Shown here piece by piece: positions 1-5,647 of a stretch of 35,338 nucleotides of DNA. The notes under the pieces were generated by a model. The model saw only the letters and a program-made list of their open reading frames with translations, was not told the DNA's origin and made no database searches. The translations under genes and the position numbers were made by a program. Position 1 is the stretch's first letter. Each line of letters opens with the position of its first letter. Source of the DNA: Acholeplasmatales bacterium (GTDB taxonomy: Bacteria > Bacillota_I > Bacilli_A > Acholeplasmatales > Anaeroplasmataceae); NCBI GenBank assembly GCA_024697825.1, contig JAILEP010000081.1, forward strand, positions 1-35,338, in the 5' to 3' direction.

Positions 1-17
1 CCAATATAATTATAAAA

Positions 18-45
18 TTGAAATAATAAAATATTATGATATAAT
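18..45 (+). promoter_or_regulatory. Probable promoter of serS
   Basis: TTGAAA (18-23) and TATAAT (40-45) are separated by 16 bp, and TG at 37-38 makes an extended -10 element. Transcription would start near 52, leaving a leader of only about 40 nt. That is too short for a T-box, so serS is probably not controlled by a tRNA-sensing riboswitch from this promoter. A small AAAGGT/ACCTTT hairpin (60-76) lies in the leader, just before the ribosome binding site AAGGAG (79-84). Confidence 0.65.
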
Positions 46-92
46 ATTTGTTGTATGTTAAAGGTTTTATACCTTTTTAAGGAGAATTAATT

Positions 93-1370
93 ATGTTAGA
101 TATTAAATTTATCAGAGAAAATCCTGAAATTGTTAAGGAAAATATAAAGAAGAAGTTCCAGGATGCAAAGCTTCCTCTTGTTGATGAGGTTATTGACCTA
201 GATCAAAAGATTAGAGCTTATAAGCAGGAGGCTGAAACTTTACGTGCTTCACGTAATGAGCTTTCTAAGCAGATTGGCGCTTTAATGAGAGAAAAGAAGA
301 TTGAAGAGGCTAACGCTATTAAGGCTATCGTTGCTAAGAATAACGCAAGAATTGCAGAAATTGAGCCTGAGCTTGAGGTACTAGCTGCTGAATTAAATAA
401 GAGAATGCTTGTCATTCCAAATATCATTGATTCATCTGTACCAGTTGGTAAGGATGATTCAGAGAATGTTGAAATCGAAAAGTTTGGTGAGCCAGTTGTA
501 CCTGCATATGAAATTCCATATCATGCAGATATCATTGCTAAGTTCAATGGTCTTGATAAGGAGGCTTCAGGTAGAACTTCAGGTAACGGCTTCTATTATT
601 TAATTGGTGATATTGCAAGACTTCATTCTGCAATGCTAGCTTATGCTAGAGATTTCATGATTGATAAGGGATTCACTTATTGTATTCCACCATTTATGAT
701 TCATTCAGATGTAGTAAACGGAGTAATGAGCTTCGCTGAAATGGAAAATATGATGTATAAGATTGAAGGCGAGGATTTATACCTAATCGGTACTTCTGAG
801 CATTCAATGATTGGTAGATTTAAGAATCAGATTGTTAAGGAAAATGAATTACCTATTACCCTAACATCTTATTCACCTTGCTTCCGTAAGGAGGTTGGTG
901 CTCATGGTATTGAGGAAAGAGGAATCTATCGTGTTCACCAGTTTGAAAAGCAGGAAATGATTGTTTTATGTAAGCCAGAGGATTCAATGGAATGGTATAA
1001 CAAGATGTGGAGCTACACAGTAGAATTCTTCAGATCTATGGATGTACCTGTAAGAACACTTGAGTGCTGCTCAGGTGACTTAGCTGACCTTAAGGTTAAG
1101 TCTTGTGATGTTGAGGCATGGAGCCCACGTCAGAAGAAGTATTTCGAGGTTGGTTCTTGTTCAACATTAGGTGATGCCCAGGCTAGACGTTTAGGTATCA
1201 GATCTAAGGGTGACAACGGTACTTACCTATTACATACATTAAATAATACAGTACTTGCAACTCCAAGAGGCTTAATTGCAGTAATTGAAAATAACTATAA
1301 TGAGGATGGTTCTATTTCAATTCCTAAGGCATTACAGCCATATATGGGTGGAAAGACAATTATTAAGTAA
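93..1370 (+). CDS. serS: Serine--tRNA ligase
   Basis: Charges tRNA-Ser with serine (and Sec-tRNA if present) in the cytosol. The 425-aa length matches the bacterial family (about 425-430 aa). Residues about 30-105 form the charged helical hairpin that binds the long variable arm of tRNA-Ser. Class II synthetase motif 2 is seen at 263-289 (CFRKE...RGIYRVHQFEKQEM), followed by the serine-pocket segment GSCSTLGDAQARR. Motif 3 is at 390-399 (TPRGLIAVIE). The ATG is preceded by AAGGAG at good spacing. It is transcribed alone, since an intrinsic terminator follows six bases after the stop. Nothing is odd apart from slightly divergent motif 3 residues (LATPRG where many homologues have GTGLAVGR-like sequence). 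Confidence 0.97.
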   Translation: MLDIKFIRENPEIVKENIKKKFQDAKLPLVDEVIDLDQKIRAYKQEAETLRASRNELSKQIGALMREKKIEEANAIKAIVAKNNARIAEIEPELEVLAAELNKRMLVIPNIIDSSVPVGKDDSENVEIEKFGEPVVPAYEIPYHADIIAKFNGLDKEASGRTSGNGFYYLIGDIARLHSAMLAYARDFMIDKGFTYCIPPFMIHSDVVNGVMSFAEMENMMYKIEGEDLYLIGTSEHSMIGRFKNQIVKENELPITLTSYSPCFRKEVGAHGIEERGIYRVHQFEKQEMIVLCKPEDSMEWYNKMWSYTVEFFRSMDVPVRTLECCSGDLADLKVKSCDVEAWSPRQKKYFEVGSCSTLGDAQARRLGIRSKGDNGTYLLHTLNNTVLATPRGLIAVIENNYNEDGSISIPKALQPYMGGKTIIK

Positions 1371-1376
1371 TAACGA

Positions 1377-1410
1377 AAAAACTGTCACTTATGTGGCAGT
1401 TTTATTATTT
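1377..1410 (+). terminator. Intrinsic terminator of serS
   Basis: AAACTGTCAC (1379-1388) pairs with GTGGCAGTTT (1393-1402) around a TTAT loop, with one G-U pair, and is followed by a T-rich tract to 1410. Confidence 0.8.
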
Positions 1411-1424
1411 TATGAGTAAAAAAA

Positions 1425-1459
1425 GGGACCGCTTGGAGAGGGCGGTCTTTTCTTTTTTT
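1425..1459. terminator. GC-rich terminator hairpin, probably bidirectional
   Basis: GACCGC (1427-1432) and GCGGTC (1442-1447) flank a 9-nt loop. A T-rich tract (1448-1459) follows on the plus strand, and the A-run just before (1418-1424) gives a U-run on the minus strand. It can stop read-through from serS and from the minus-strand RNA genes downstream. On the minus strand the loop reads CCTCTCCAA, another CU-rich anti-Shine-Dalgarno-like sequence like those in the neighbouring sRNAs. Confidence 0.65.
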
Positions 1460-1485
1460 CGTTTCGTAGTTTAAAAAACGAAAAG

Positions 1486-1580
1486 GTAAAGAAAGAACCA
1501 GATGGGAGTCCGGTTCTCTTTTGGGAAAATAGTTTTTTAGTTCATGCAGGGACATATTTAGGGAAATTCCTTGCATAAAC
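1486..1580 (-). ncRNA. Candidate small RNA with UCCC motifs (fourth, divergent member)
   Basis: Read on the minus strand from about 1580, this is a short RNA without a credible ORF. A first hairpin pairs ATGCAGGGA (+ strand, 1553-1561) with TCCTTGCAT (1568-1576) and has CCC-rich sequence in and beside its loop. A linker with TTTTCCC follows (+ strand GGGAAAA, 1523-1529). A terminator hairpin follows: AGAACC (1494-1499) with GGTTCT (1512-1517), extended by two pairs past one mismatch. Its loop reads CTCCCA on the minus strand, and the tail is TTTCTTT. C-rich motifs in the first hairpin, the linker and the terminator loop are the layout of LhrC/RsaE-type riboregulators. The sequence is not alignable to the three RNAs upstream apart from these motifs, so membership of the same family is inferred. 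Confidence 0.5.
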
Positions 1581-1586
1581 AAAATA

Positions 1587-1614
1587 AGTATACAACAAAA
1601 TTTTCATATTGCAA
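1587..1614 (-). promoter_or_regulatory. Promoter for the 1486-1580 small RNA
   Basis: On the minus strand TTGCAA (1609-1614) and TATACT (1587-1592) are 16 bp apart. This predicts a start near 1580, directly at the 5' edge of the hairpin RNA. The TATACT box is the same as in the three other sRNA promoters. Confidence 0.5.
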
Positions 1615-1627
1615 TATTGTATAAAAT

Positions 1628-1640
1628 TGAAAGCGTTTCA
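1628..1640. promoter_or_regulatory. LacI-family-like palindromic operator
   Basis: TGAAAGCGTTTCA is a perfect 5-bp inverted repeat around GCG. It lies about 48-60 bp upstream of the predicted start of the minus-strand RNA at 1580. It resembles catabolite-response (cre) or other LacI-family operators but is one base shorter than the usual 14-bp cre palindrome, so the regulator is uncertain. Confidence 0.35.
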
Positions 1641-1700
1641 CACTTTTTAAATTAGCATTTTACTGGACAACTGAGTCATTTTTGTATCACTAATATACAG

Positions 1701-1735
1701 ATTTCAAGCTTATAAAAGATTATAAAATTTCAAGC
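1701..1735. repeat. Short direct repeat in intergenic DNA
   Basis: ATTTCAAGC occurs at 1701-1709 and 1727-1735, 26 bp apart. Apart from this pair I see nothing recognisable between 1641 and 1765. Function unknown; two copies of a 9-mer this close could be chance in AT-rich DNA. Confidence 0.25.
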
Positions 1736-1767
1736 ACGAATTTTAATTTATTTTTTGTGAATTTTTC

Positions 1768-1906
1768 CAAAATAAAAAGCCCATCCTTTCTATGGGCCGT
1801 GGGAGAAAAAAGTGTTGTCTTTTACTTGCATCCCAGAACTTATGTTTACGTTTAATATTGGGAGAAAAATTGATATGGAAAAGTTCTGGGTTTCTTCTTT
1901 TAAGAC
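1768..1906 (-). ncRNA. Tandem small RNA, copy A (CUCCC-type riboregulator)
   Basis: This is a predicted minus-strand RNA of about 139 nt starting GUCUUAA at about 1906. CCCAGAACTT (1832-1841) pairs perfectly with AAGTTCTGGG (1881-1890). Outside it, 1814-1821 can pair with 1902-1909 as a closing stem. The 39-nt loop region carries, on the minus strand, CCATATCAATTTTTCTCCC then AAACGTAAAC. After the hairpin an unpaired CTTTTTTCTCCC (1801-1811) leads into the terminator: GCCCAT (1779-1784) with ATGGGC (1792-1797), then a U-rich tail. The CUCCC runs are complementary to Shine-Dalgarno sequences. No conserved ORF is present on either strand. The loop and linker are shared with copies B and C, while the stem sequence differs but still pairs. 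Confidence 0.72.
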
Positions 1907-1912
1907 AACTAT

Positions 1913-1971
1913 AGTATACCCAATAATTGTGGAAATAATAATTGAATAATGTGGTAAAAAATGTGAATGTG
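1913..1971 (-). promoter_or_regulatory. Promoter and direct-repeat activator site of sRNA copy A
   Basis: The -10 box TATACT is at 1913-1918 on the minus strand, and no good -35 hexamer is visible. Upstream, AATGTG (+ strand) occurs at 1948-1953, 1960-1965 and 1966-1971. The first copy sits 31 bp from the -10 box, as in copy C. A weak -35 with a direct repeat just upstream suggests an activator, such as a response regulator. The regulator itself is not in the window. Confidence 0.5.
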
Positions 1972-1978
1972 AGAAAAT

Positions 1979-2002
1979 AAAAAAAACTAGAACTATTTCT
2001 AG
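1979..2002 (-). terminator. Back-up minus-strand terminator downstream of sRNA copy B
   Basis: CTAGAA (1987-1992) pairs with TTCTAG (1997-2002) around a 4-nt loop. Eight A residues (1979-1986) give a U8 run on the minus strand. It lies just beyond the main terminator of copy B and insulates copy A from read-through. Confidence 0.6.
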
Positions 2003-2010
2003 CTGTGTCT

Positions 2011-2152
2011 AAAAAAATAAAAGAGCCCTTTTATAGGAAGGGCAAGGGAGAAAAAAGTTTTTAAAGGTCTTATTAATAGGAGAACCCGAGAATAGTTTAC
2101 GTTTATAATTGGGAGAAAAATTAATATGGAATCTCGGGTTCCTCCTTAAGAC
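2011..2152 (-). ncRNA. Tandem small RNA, copy B (CUCCC-type riboregulator)
   Basis: Predicted minus-strand RNA of about 142 nt starting GUCUUAAGG at about 2152. Main stem: GAACCCGAGA (2082-2091) with TCTCGGGTTC (2132-2141), lengthened by AGGA/TCCT past a bulge. Closing stem: GTCTTA (2067-2072) with TAAGAC (2147-2152). The loop on the minus strand reads CCATATTAATTTTTCTCCC then AAACGTAAAC, nearly identical to copy A. The linker has TTTTTTCTCCC (complement of 2046-2056). Terminator: GCCCTT (2025-2030) with AAGGGC (2038-2043) and a U-rich tail. The loop complement GGGAGAAAAATTAATATGG looks like a ribosome binding site plus ATG, so the RNA could mask start regions of mRNAs. The serS start region (79-95) is a gapped partial match. 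Confidence 0.72.
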
Positions 2153-2158
2153 ACTTAT

Positions 2159-2210
2159 AGTATAGAGTACAAATATCTTAGAATTAACAAACAATTATGT
2201 GAAAAAATGT
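2159..2210 (-). promoter_or_regulatory. Promoter and upstream element of sRNA copy B
   Basis: The minus-strand -10 box TATACT is at 2159-2164. The ATGTG element is at 2197-2201 on the plus strand, 33 bp from the -10 box, with a degenerate second copy (AATGT) at 2206-2210. The arrangement matches copies A and C with small spacing changes. Confidence 0.45.
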
Positions 2211-2227
2211 TATAAAAACTTATAAAA

Positions 2228-2361
2228 CGAAAGAAAAAGCCCTGATTTTGGGCTAAAGGGAGAAAAAAGATTTGAATCTTAATATAGGGGTCCAAAACCT
2301 GTTTACGTTATAAGTGGGAGAAAAGCTATATGGTGATTTTGGACCTTGTCCTATTTAAGAC
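2228..2361 (-). ncRNA. Tandem small RNA, copy C (CUCCC-type riboregulator)
   Basis: Predicted minus-strand RNA of about 134 nt starting GUCUUAAAU at about 2361. Main stem: GGTCCAAAA (2289-2297) with TTTTGGACC (2337-2345). A short 5' hairpin (2346-2350 with 2359-2363) may replace the closing stem, though its outermost bases lie at or before the predicted start. The loop reads CCATATAGCTTTTCTCCCAC and then AACGTAAAC on the minus strand. The linker has TTTTTTCTCCC (complement of 2258-2268), preceded by a small AAGAT/ATCTT hairpin. Terminator: AGCCC (2238-2242) with GGGCT (2250-2254) and U-rich tail. The loop segment AGCTTTTCTCC is exactly complementary to 5633-5643, the ribosome binding site of the coupling-protein gene. 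Pairing extends over its ATG past one bulged base. Confidence 0.72.
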
Positions 2362-2367
2362 AACTAT

Positions 2368-2418
2368 AGTATATCTTAGGATTAACGCGGAAAAATATTA
2401 GGAATGTGGTAAAATGTG
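2368..2418 (-). promoter_or_regulatory. Promoter and direct-repeat activator site of sRNA copy C
   Basis: The minus-strand -10 box TATACT is at 2368-2373. AATGTG (+ strand) at 2403-2408 and 2413-2418 forms a direct repeat with a 10-bp period, 31 bp upstream of the -10 box at its ATGTG core. TGTGGTAAAA is shared word for word with copy A at the same distance. Confidence 0.5.
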
Positions 2419-2506
2419 TATTCAACTTTAAAAAATAAAATATATAAATAATAATTATATGGTAAAATACAATTAATAATGTCGTATTCACTTTAAGGAG
2501 GAAAAA

Positions 2507-2989
2507 ATGAAGACAATTAATTATGTTAAAGCAAATAAGCTTATTCATATTACCTTGGATAATTTATATAATAATCCAGGTGCTGTAATGGATGCGTTAG
2601 ATCAGGATATTTCTAATGTAATTGATACAGAGGCCCCAATTACATTAAATACCTTAAAAGCAAGAATGAGAGAGGTATTTGATGTCGCTAAAATTAGTGG
2701 CAAGGCTTTAGATATTATTATGGAAAGAATATCTAAGCTAGGCTATAAATATAATGAGGAATTATATGATATAGTATTATGGCCTAAGACTGGTGAATTT
2801 AAGGTAGATTATTTAAGAATAGGCTCTGATCGTCTTATTTATGATATTCCACCTGTAGAGATGAAGAATTTAGTTAATGAACTAGGACTAAAGGGTGAGG
2901 AGCTTTATAGAGCAATCCTTAAGTATTTTGGTCTTGAGGTATTAACTAAGAAGGCTAATGATTATTTAGCTTATGTAGAAAAGTATTAG
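2507..2989 (+). CDS. Small DUF3320-like protein, function unknown
   Basis: A 160-aa protein preceded by an excellent AAGGAGG site (2495-2501). No signal peptide or membrane segment is seen. The pattern resembles the DUF3320 domain found at the C-terminus of large helicase/nuclease-type proteins: an N-terminal strand region; a helical stretch beginning DTEAPITLNTLKARM and running into a segment with SGKALDIIMERI (about residues 40-78); then LWPKTGEFKVDYLR, an IYDIPPVEMKN segment (about 114-124) and a closing helix with FGLEVLTKKAND. Here the domain stands alone, as is seen in some Bacillota. It lies 15 bp upstream of the methyltransferase gene and is probably cotranscribed with it. A weak extended -10 (TGGTAAAAT, 2460-2468) could be its promoter. 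The family match is by eye, and no function is assigned. Confidence 0.6.
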   Translation: MKTINYVKANKLIHITLDNLYNNPGAVMDALDQDISNVIDTEAPITLNTLKARMREVFDVAKISGKALDIIMERISKLGYKYNEELYDIVLWPKTGEFKVDYLRIGSDRLIYDIPPVEMKNLVNELGLKGEELYRAILKYFGLEVLTKKANDYLAYVEKY

Positions 2990-3004
2990 AAGAAGTGTGT
3001 TTTT

Positions 3005-4174
3005 ATGTTAAGTGTAATTTTAAATAAGGGAGAGGAAAAGGAAAAGCTAGATGGCTTTCCTTGGGTATTCTCCAATGAAATTAATAATTTTGATGGTGAA
3101 ATAGTTAATGGTAGTGTTGTTAGAGTTGAAACTATTGATAGAAAATTTGTTGGCTATGGCTTTTTAAATACATCATCAAAAATTATGGTTAGATTCTTAT
3201 CATTAGATGAGAATGAGGTAATTGATAAGGAATTCTTTAAGAAAAGAATAGCTTATGCTAAATCACATAGAGATATTATTAATTATGATAATTCCTCTAA
3301 TTGCTATAGAGTTGTATTTAGTGAGGCTGATCATTTACCAGGCTTAATTGTTGATAAATATGGTGATTATTTATCTATTCAGATATTATCACTTGGATTA
3401 AATAATATTAAGCAGGATATCATTGATATTTTAGTAGAATTATATAATCCAAAGGGTATTTATGAAAGAAGTGACTCTCCTGTAAGATTAAAGGAGGGCT
3501 TACCTGAATTTAAGGGTCCTATTTATGGTGAATTTGACCCTAGAGTTGAAGTTTTAGAAAACAACATAAGATTTATAGTCGATATGGAAAATGGTCAAAA
3601 AACAGGATATTTTCTAGACCAAAAATTCAATAGAGATATTGTTAAATACTATGCTAAGGATAAGGAAGTATTAGACTGCTTTTCTAATGTAGGTGGCTTT
3701 GCCCTACATTCAGCTCATTATGGAGCTAAGCATGTTGATGCATTAGATATTTCTAAGAAGGCCTGTGATGATATTATGTATAATGCATCACTTAATGGCT
3801 TTAATAATATTAATGCAGTATGTGTTGATGTATTCGATTATTTAAGAAATACAGATAAGACATATGATGTAGTAGTTTTAGACCCACCTGCCTTTACAAA
3901 GGATAAGGAAACAGTAAAGAAGGCCTATAGAGGATATAAGGAAATTAATTTATCTGCTCTAAAGCTTGTAAGAAGTGGAGGCTATTTATTAACATTTTCT
4001 TGTAGCCAGCACATGACACCATCCCTATTTATGGAAATGGTTAAGGACGCTGCTCATGACGCAAATAGAGAGGTTCAGATGGTTGATTTTAGGATTCAAT
4101 CACCAGACCATCCATCACGTCTTGAATCTATTGAGCAGCTATATTTAAAATGTATTATTTTAAGAGTGAAATAA
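3005..4174 (+). CDS. rlmI: Class I rRNA large-subunit cytosine methyltransferase, RlmI family
   Basis: A SAM-dependent methyltransferase of the RlmI/YccW family, which makes m5C at position 1962 (E. coli numbering) of 23S rRNA; the exact target here is inferred. The 389-aa length fits the family. Residues 1-75 form the N-terminal PUA-like RNA-binding domain (FPWVFSNEI, VGYGFLN). A central segment has GLIVDKYGDYLSIQI and NGQKTGYFLDQ. The Rossmann domain shows the SAM loop VLDCFSNVGGF (222-232), DPPAF (293-297), and SCSQH (332-336) containing the candidate catalytic Cys333. It follows the DUF3320-like gene by 15 bp with only a weak ribosome binding site, and a terminator overlaps its stop codon. 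Confidence 0.85.
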   Translation: MLSVILNKGEEKEKLDGFPWVFSNEINNFDGEIVNGSVVRVETIDRKFVGYGFLNTSSKIMVRFLSLDENEVIDKEFFKKRIAYAKSHRDIINYDNSSNCYRVVFSEADHLPGLIVDKYGDYLSIQILSLGLNNIKQDIIDILVELYNPKGIYERSDSPVRLKEGLPEFKGPIYGEFDPRVEVLENNIRFIVDMENGQKTGYFLDQKFNRDIVKYYAKDKEVLDCFSNVGGFALHSAHYGAKHVDALDISKKACDDIMYNASLNGFNNINAVCVDVFDYLRNTDKTYDVVVLDPPAFTKDKETVKKAYRGYKEINLSALKLVRSGGYLLTFSCSQHMTPSLFMEMVKDAAHDANREVQMVDFRIQSPDHPSRLESIEQLYLKCIILRVK

Positions 4175-4199
4175 GATGAGATTTATCTCGTCTTTTTTC
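4173..4199 (+). terminator. Intrinsic terminator after the methyltransferase gene
   Basis: AAGATGAGA (4173-4181) pairs with TCTCGTCTT (4186-4194) around a TTTA loop, with one G-U pair. A T-run to 4198 follows. The stem overlaps the stop codon. Confidence 0.8.
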
Positions 4200-4343
4200 T
4201 TTTTAGTGCCGGTTTTAGCGGAAAAAGTGCCATTTGCTAAATACAAGACTATAGTTTTATATTTTATTAATTATTGGACACTAGAATTAAATTTTACAAC
4301 AAATTTTTGAAATACAATTATCATTGTTATTTATGAATACGTT

Positions 4344-4443
4344 TTATATTTAGAATAAATATAACAAAATATTATGACACAAAAATTCTATAAATGTCTC
4401 AATTGAGCCATTTTTTCGATACACTATGCTTATTTAGTGTATC
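4344..4443. promoter_or_regulatory. Cluster of inverted repeats upstream of the T4SS operon
   Basis: Three palindromic elements lie in the 390-bp gap before the secretion operon. They are TTATATTTA-GAA-TAAATATAA (4344-4364), CTCAATTGAG (4398-4407), and GATACACTA (4418-4426) with TAGTGTATC (4435-4443) around an 8-nt loop. The last lacks a T-run on either strand and so looks like an operator rather than a terminator. TTGAGC (4403-4408) and TATGCT (4425-4430), 16 bp apart, could be a second promoter overlapping these sites. I see no gene in 4200-4475. Confidence 0.45.
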
Positions 4444-4475
4444 TATTAAACAAAAACGGTTAAATATGTTATAAA

Positions 4476-4504
4476 TTGACTATATTTATGTGAAATGTTA
4501 TAAT
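4476..4504 (+). promoter_or_regulatory. Strong promoter of the T4SS operon
   Basis: TTGACT (4476-4481), a 17-bp spacer and TATAAT (4499-4504), with TG at 4496-4497 as an extended -10. Start expected near 4511, giving a leader of about 56 nt. No other convincing promoter or terminator is visible until after the VirB4-like gene, so this one probably drives all seven genes. Confidence 0.75.
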
Positions 4505-4566
4505 TTATTATCATATAATACTATTTTAAAATTAATATTATACGATCGAAAAAAGTGGTGATATTC

Positions 4567-5613
4567 GTGCGAAAAAACAAGTTTTTTATAATTACATCTT
4601 TCATAATGCTTATATTTGTTTTGGCAGCTTGTACTGTCGGTCAAGAAGGCACTATTTATGTAGAGGGCTATGAGAATGAGGATTCAGTTTTGAATCTATC
4701 TATTGGTACGCCTAATTATAGTGATTATACAGTTGTTCATGTTAAGAATGATGTCACTGAATCTATGCCACTTGAGGAATCAATGATATCTGATTATGAT
4801 CGTATGAAGTTTTATCAGATTGGTACATACGAAATTACAATTACTGCTTATGATTGTGAATGTACAATAAATATTAATATCGTTCGTAATAACTTTAGTG
4901 ATATTACCCTAAATGGCTCAATGGTAACCTATGATGGTAAGGCTCATTCATTATCATTTAATAAGTCATTACCTTCAGGCACAGTAGTAACATACGATAT
5001 TGGTAATTCATTTACTGATGTTGGTACATACGTTGTTACTGCAACATTAGTTAATGATTCCTATGTTACATATAAGACTACAGGAACTTTAATTATTAAA
5101 AAGGCTGAATATGATATGAGCGGTATTTCATTTAGTGATTCAACAGTCACATATGATGGAAAATATAAGTCTATTGAAATAGAAGGAAGCCTTCCAACTG
5201 GTGTATCTGTTTCATATTCAATAGAAGGATATACATCTGCAAGAGTTATTAATGCAGGTACTTATATAGTTACAGCAACATTCACTAATACAAATAAGAA
5301 TTACGAGGATGTTGAGTCAATGACGGCAACATTAACTATTGAAAAAGGAACTATTGATGTTTCTGAATTATTATTCCCAGATACTAAGACATTATATGAT
5401 GGTACTCCAAAGAGAATTAAGATTGTTGGTGATGTACCTGATGGTGTTGATGTATCCTATGATGTAATATCAGTTGAAACTGGTGAGCATTTAGATTACA
5501 GAACAATCACTGATGTTGGTACATATTATTTCTTTGCATACTTAGATGTTGATACAACTAATTACAATACTATTAATCCATTATTTGCTGTATTAACAAT
5601 TTATTCAGAATAA
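4567..5613 (+). CDS. Lipoprotein with three MBG-type (YDG) repeats
   Basis: I place the start at GTG 4567, not the in-frame GTGs at 4555 and 4558, because GTGGTGAT then serves as ribosome binding site and the product (348 aa) begins MRKNK, a standard lipoprotein signal. The hydrophobic core ends in the lipobox VLAAC, with Cys22 the lipidation site. The exported part has a poorly defined N-terminal domain and then three repeats of about 75 residues of the MBG family. These are beta-sandwich modules of surface proteins, recognised by VTYDGK, VTYDGKYKS and LYDGTPKR near the start and DVGTYxVxAT-like closing strands. It is the first gene of the T4SS operon, 31 bp ahead of the coupling protein. 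It may be a surface accessory or adhesin of the system; that role is inferred. Confidence 0.72.
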   Translation: MRKNKFFIITSFIMLIFVLAACTVGQEGTIYVEGYENEDSVLNLSIGTPNYSDYTVVHVKNDVTESMPLEESMISDYDRMKFYQIGTYEITITAYDCECTININIVRNNFSDITLNGSMVTYDGKAHSLSFNKSLPSGTVVTYDIGNSFTDVGTYVVTATLVNDSYVTYKTTGTLIIKKAEYDMSGISFSDSTVTYDGKYKSIEIEGSLPTGVSVSYSIEGYTSARVINAGTYIVTATFTNTNKNYEDVESMTATLTIEKGTIDVSELLFPDTKTLYDGTPKRIKIVGDVPDGVDVSYDVISVETGEHLDYRTITDVGTYYFFAYLDVDTTNYNTINPLFAVLTIYSE

Positions 5614-5632
5614 GACTTGAAATTATAAGGAA

Positions 5633-5647
5633 GGAGAAAAGCTTATG
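5633..5647 (+). promoter_or_regulatory. Coupling-protein ribosome binding site, predicted sRNA target
   Basis: GGAGAAAAGCTTATG contains the Shine-Dalgarno site and the ATG (5645-5647). The loop of sRNA copy C (complement of 2317-2332) reads CATATAGCTTTTCTCC, which pairs with all 15 bases if a single U is bulged; 11 pairs are contiguous. Pairing would block ribosome access. This is a sequence-based prediction only. Confidence 0.45.

Larger units (their letters stand above)
1768..2361 (-). repeat. Tandem array of three paralogous sRNA units
   Basis: Three units (A 1768-1906, B 2011-2152, C 2228-2361) repeat at intervals of about 210-245 bp, each with its own promoter and terminator. Conserved between units are the -10 box and GUCUUAA start, the loop core TTTTCTCCC followed by TAAACGTAAAC-like sequence, and the linker CTTTTTTCTCCC. 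Both arms of the main hairpin differ completely between copies yet remain complementary in every one. That is compensatory change, which argues for selection on RNA structure rather than a simple DNA repeat. Confidence 0.7.

Noticed and set aside
52-92. T-box riboswitch upstream of serS
   Set aside because: The predicted leader is about 40 nt and shows no specifier loop or T-box sequence.
1628-1640. Canonical catabolite-response element
   Set aside because: The palindrome has 13 rather than 14 bp and the half-sites do not fit the cre consensus in register. Kept only as a LacI-family-like operator.
1862-2347. Plus-strand mini-ORFs behind GGGAGAAAA...ATG in each sRNA unit, as leader peptides
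   Set aside because: The three peptides differ in length and sequence (starting MEKFWVSS, MESRVPP and MVILDLV). The terminators and -10 boxes are oriented for the minus strand, and the stems covary as RNA.
1768-2361. Tandem units as CRISPR array, MITEs or simple DNA repeats
   Set aside because: Units are about 140 nt with changing stem sequences and conserved loops. There are no constant short repeats with unique spacers, no terminal inverted repeats and no target-site duplications.
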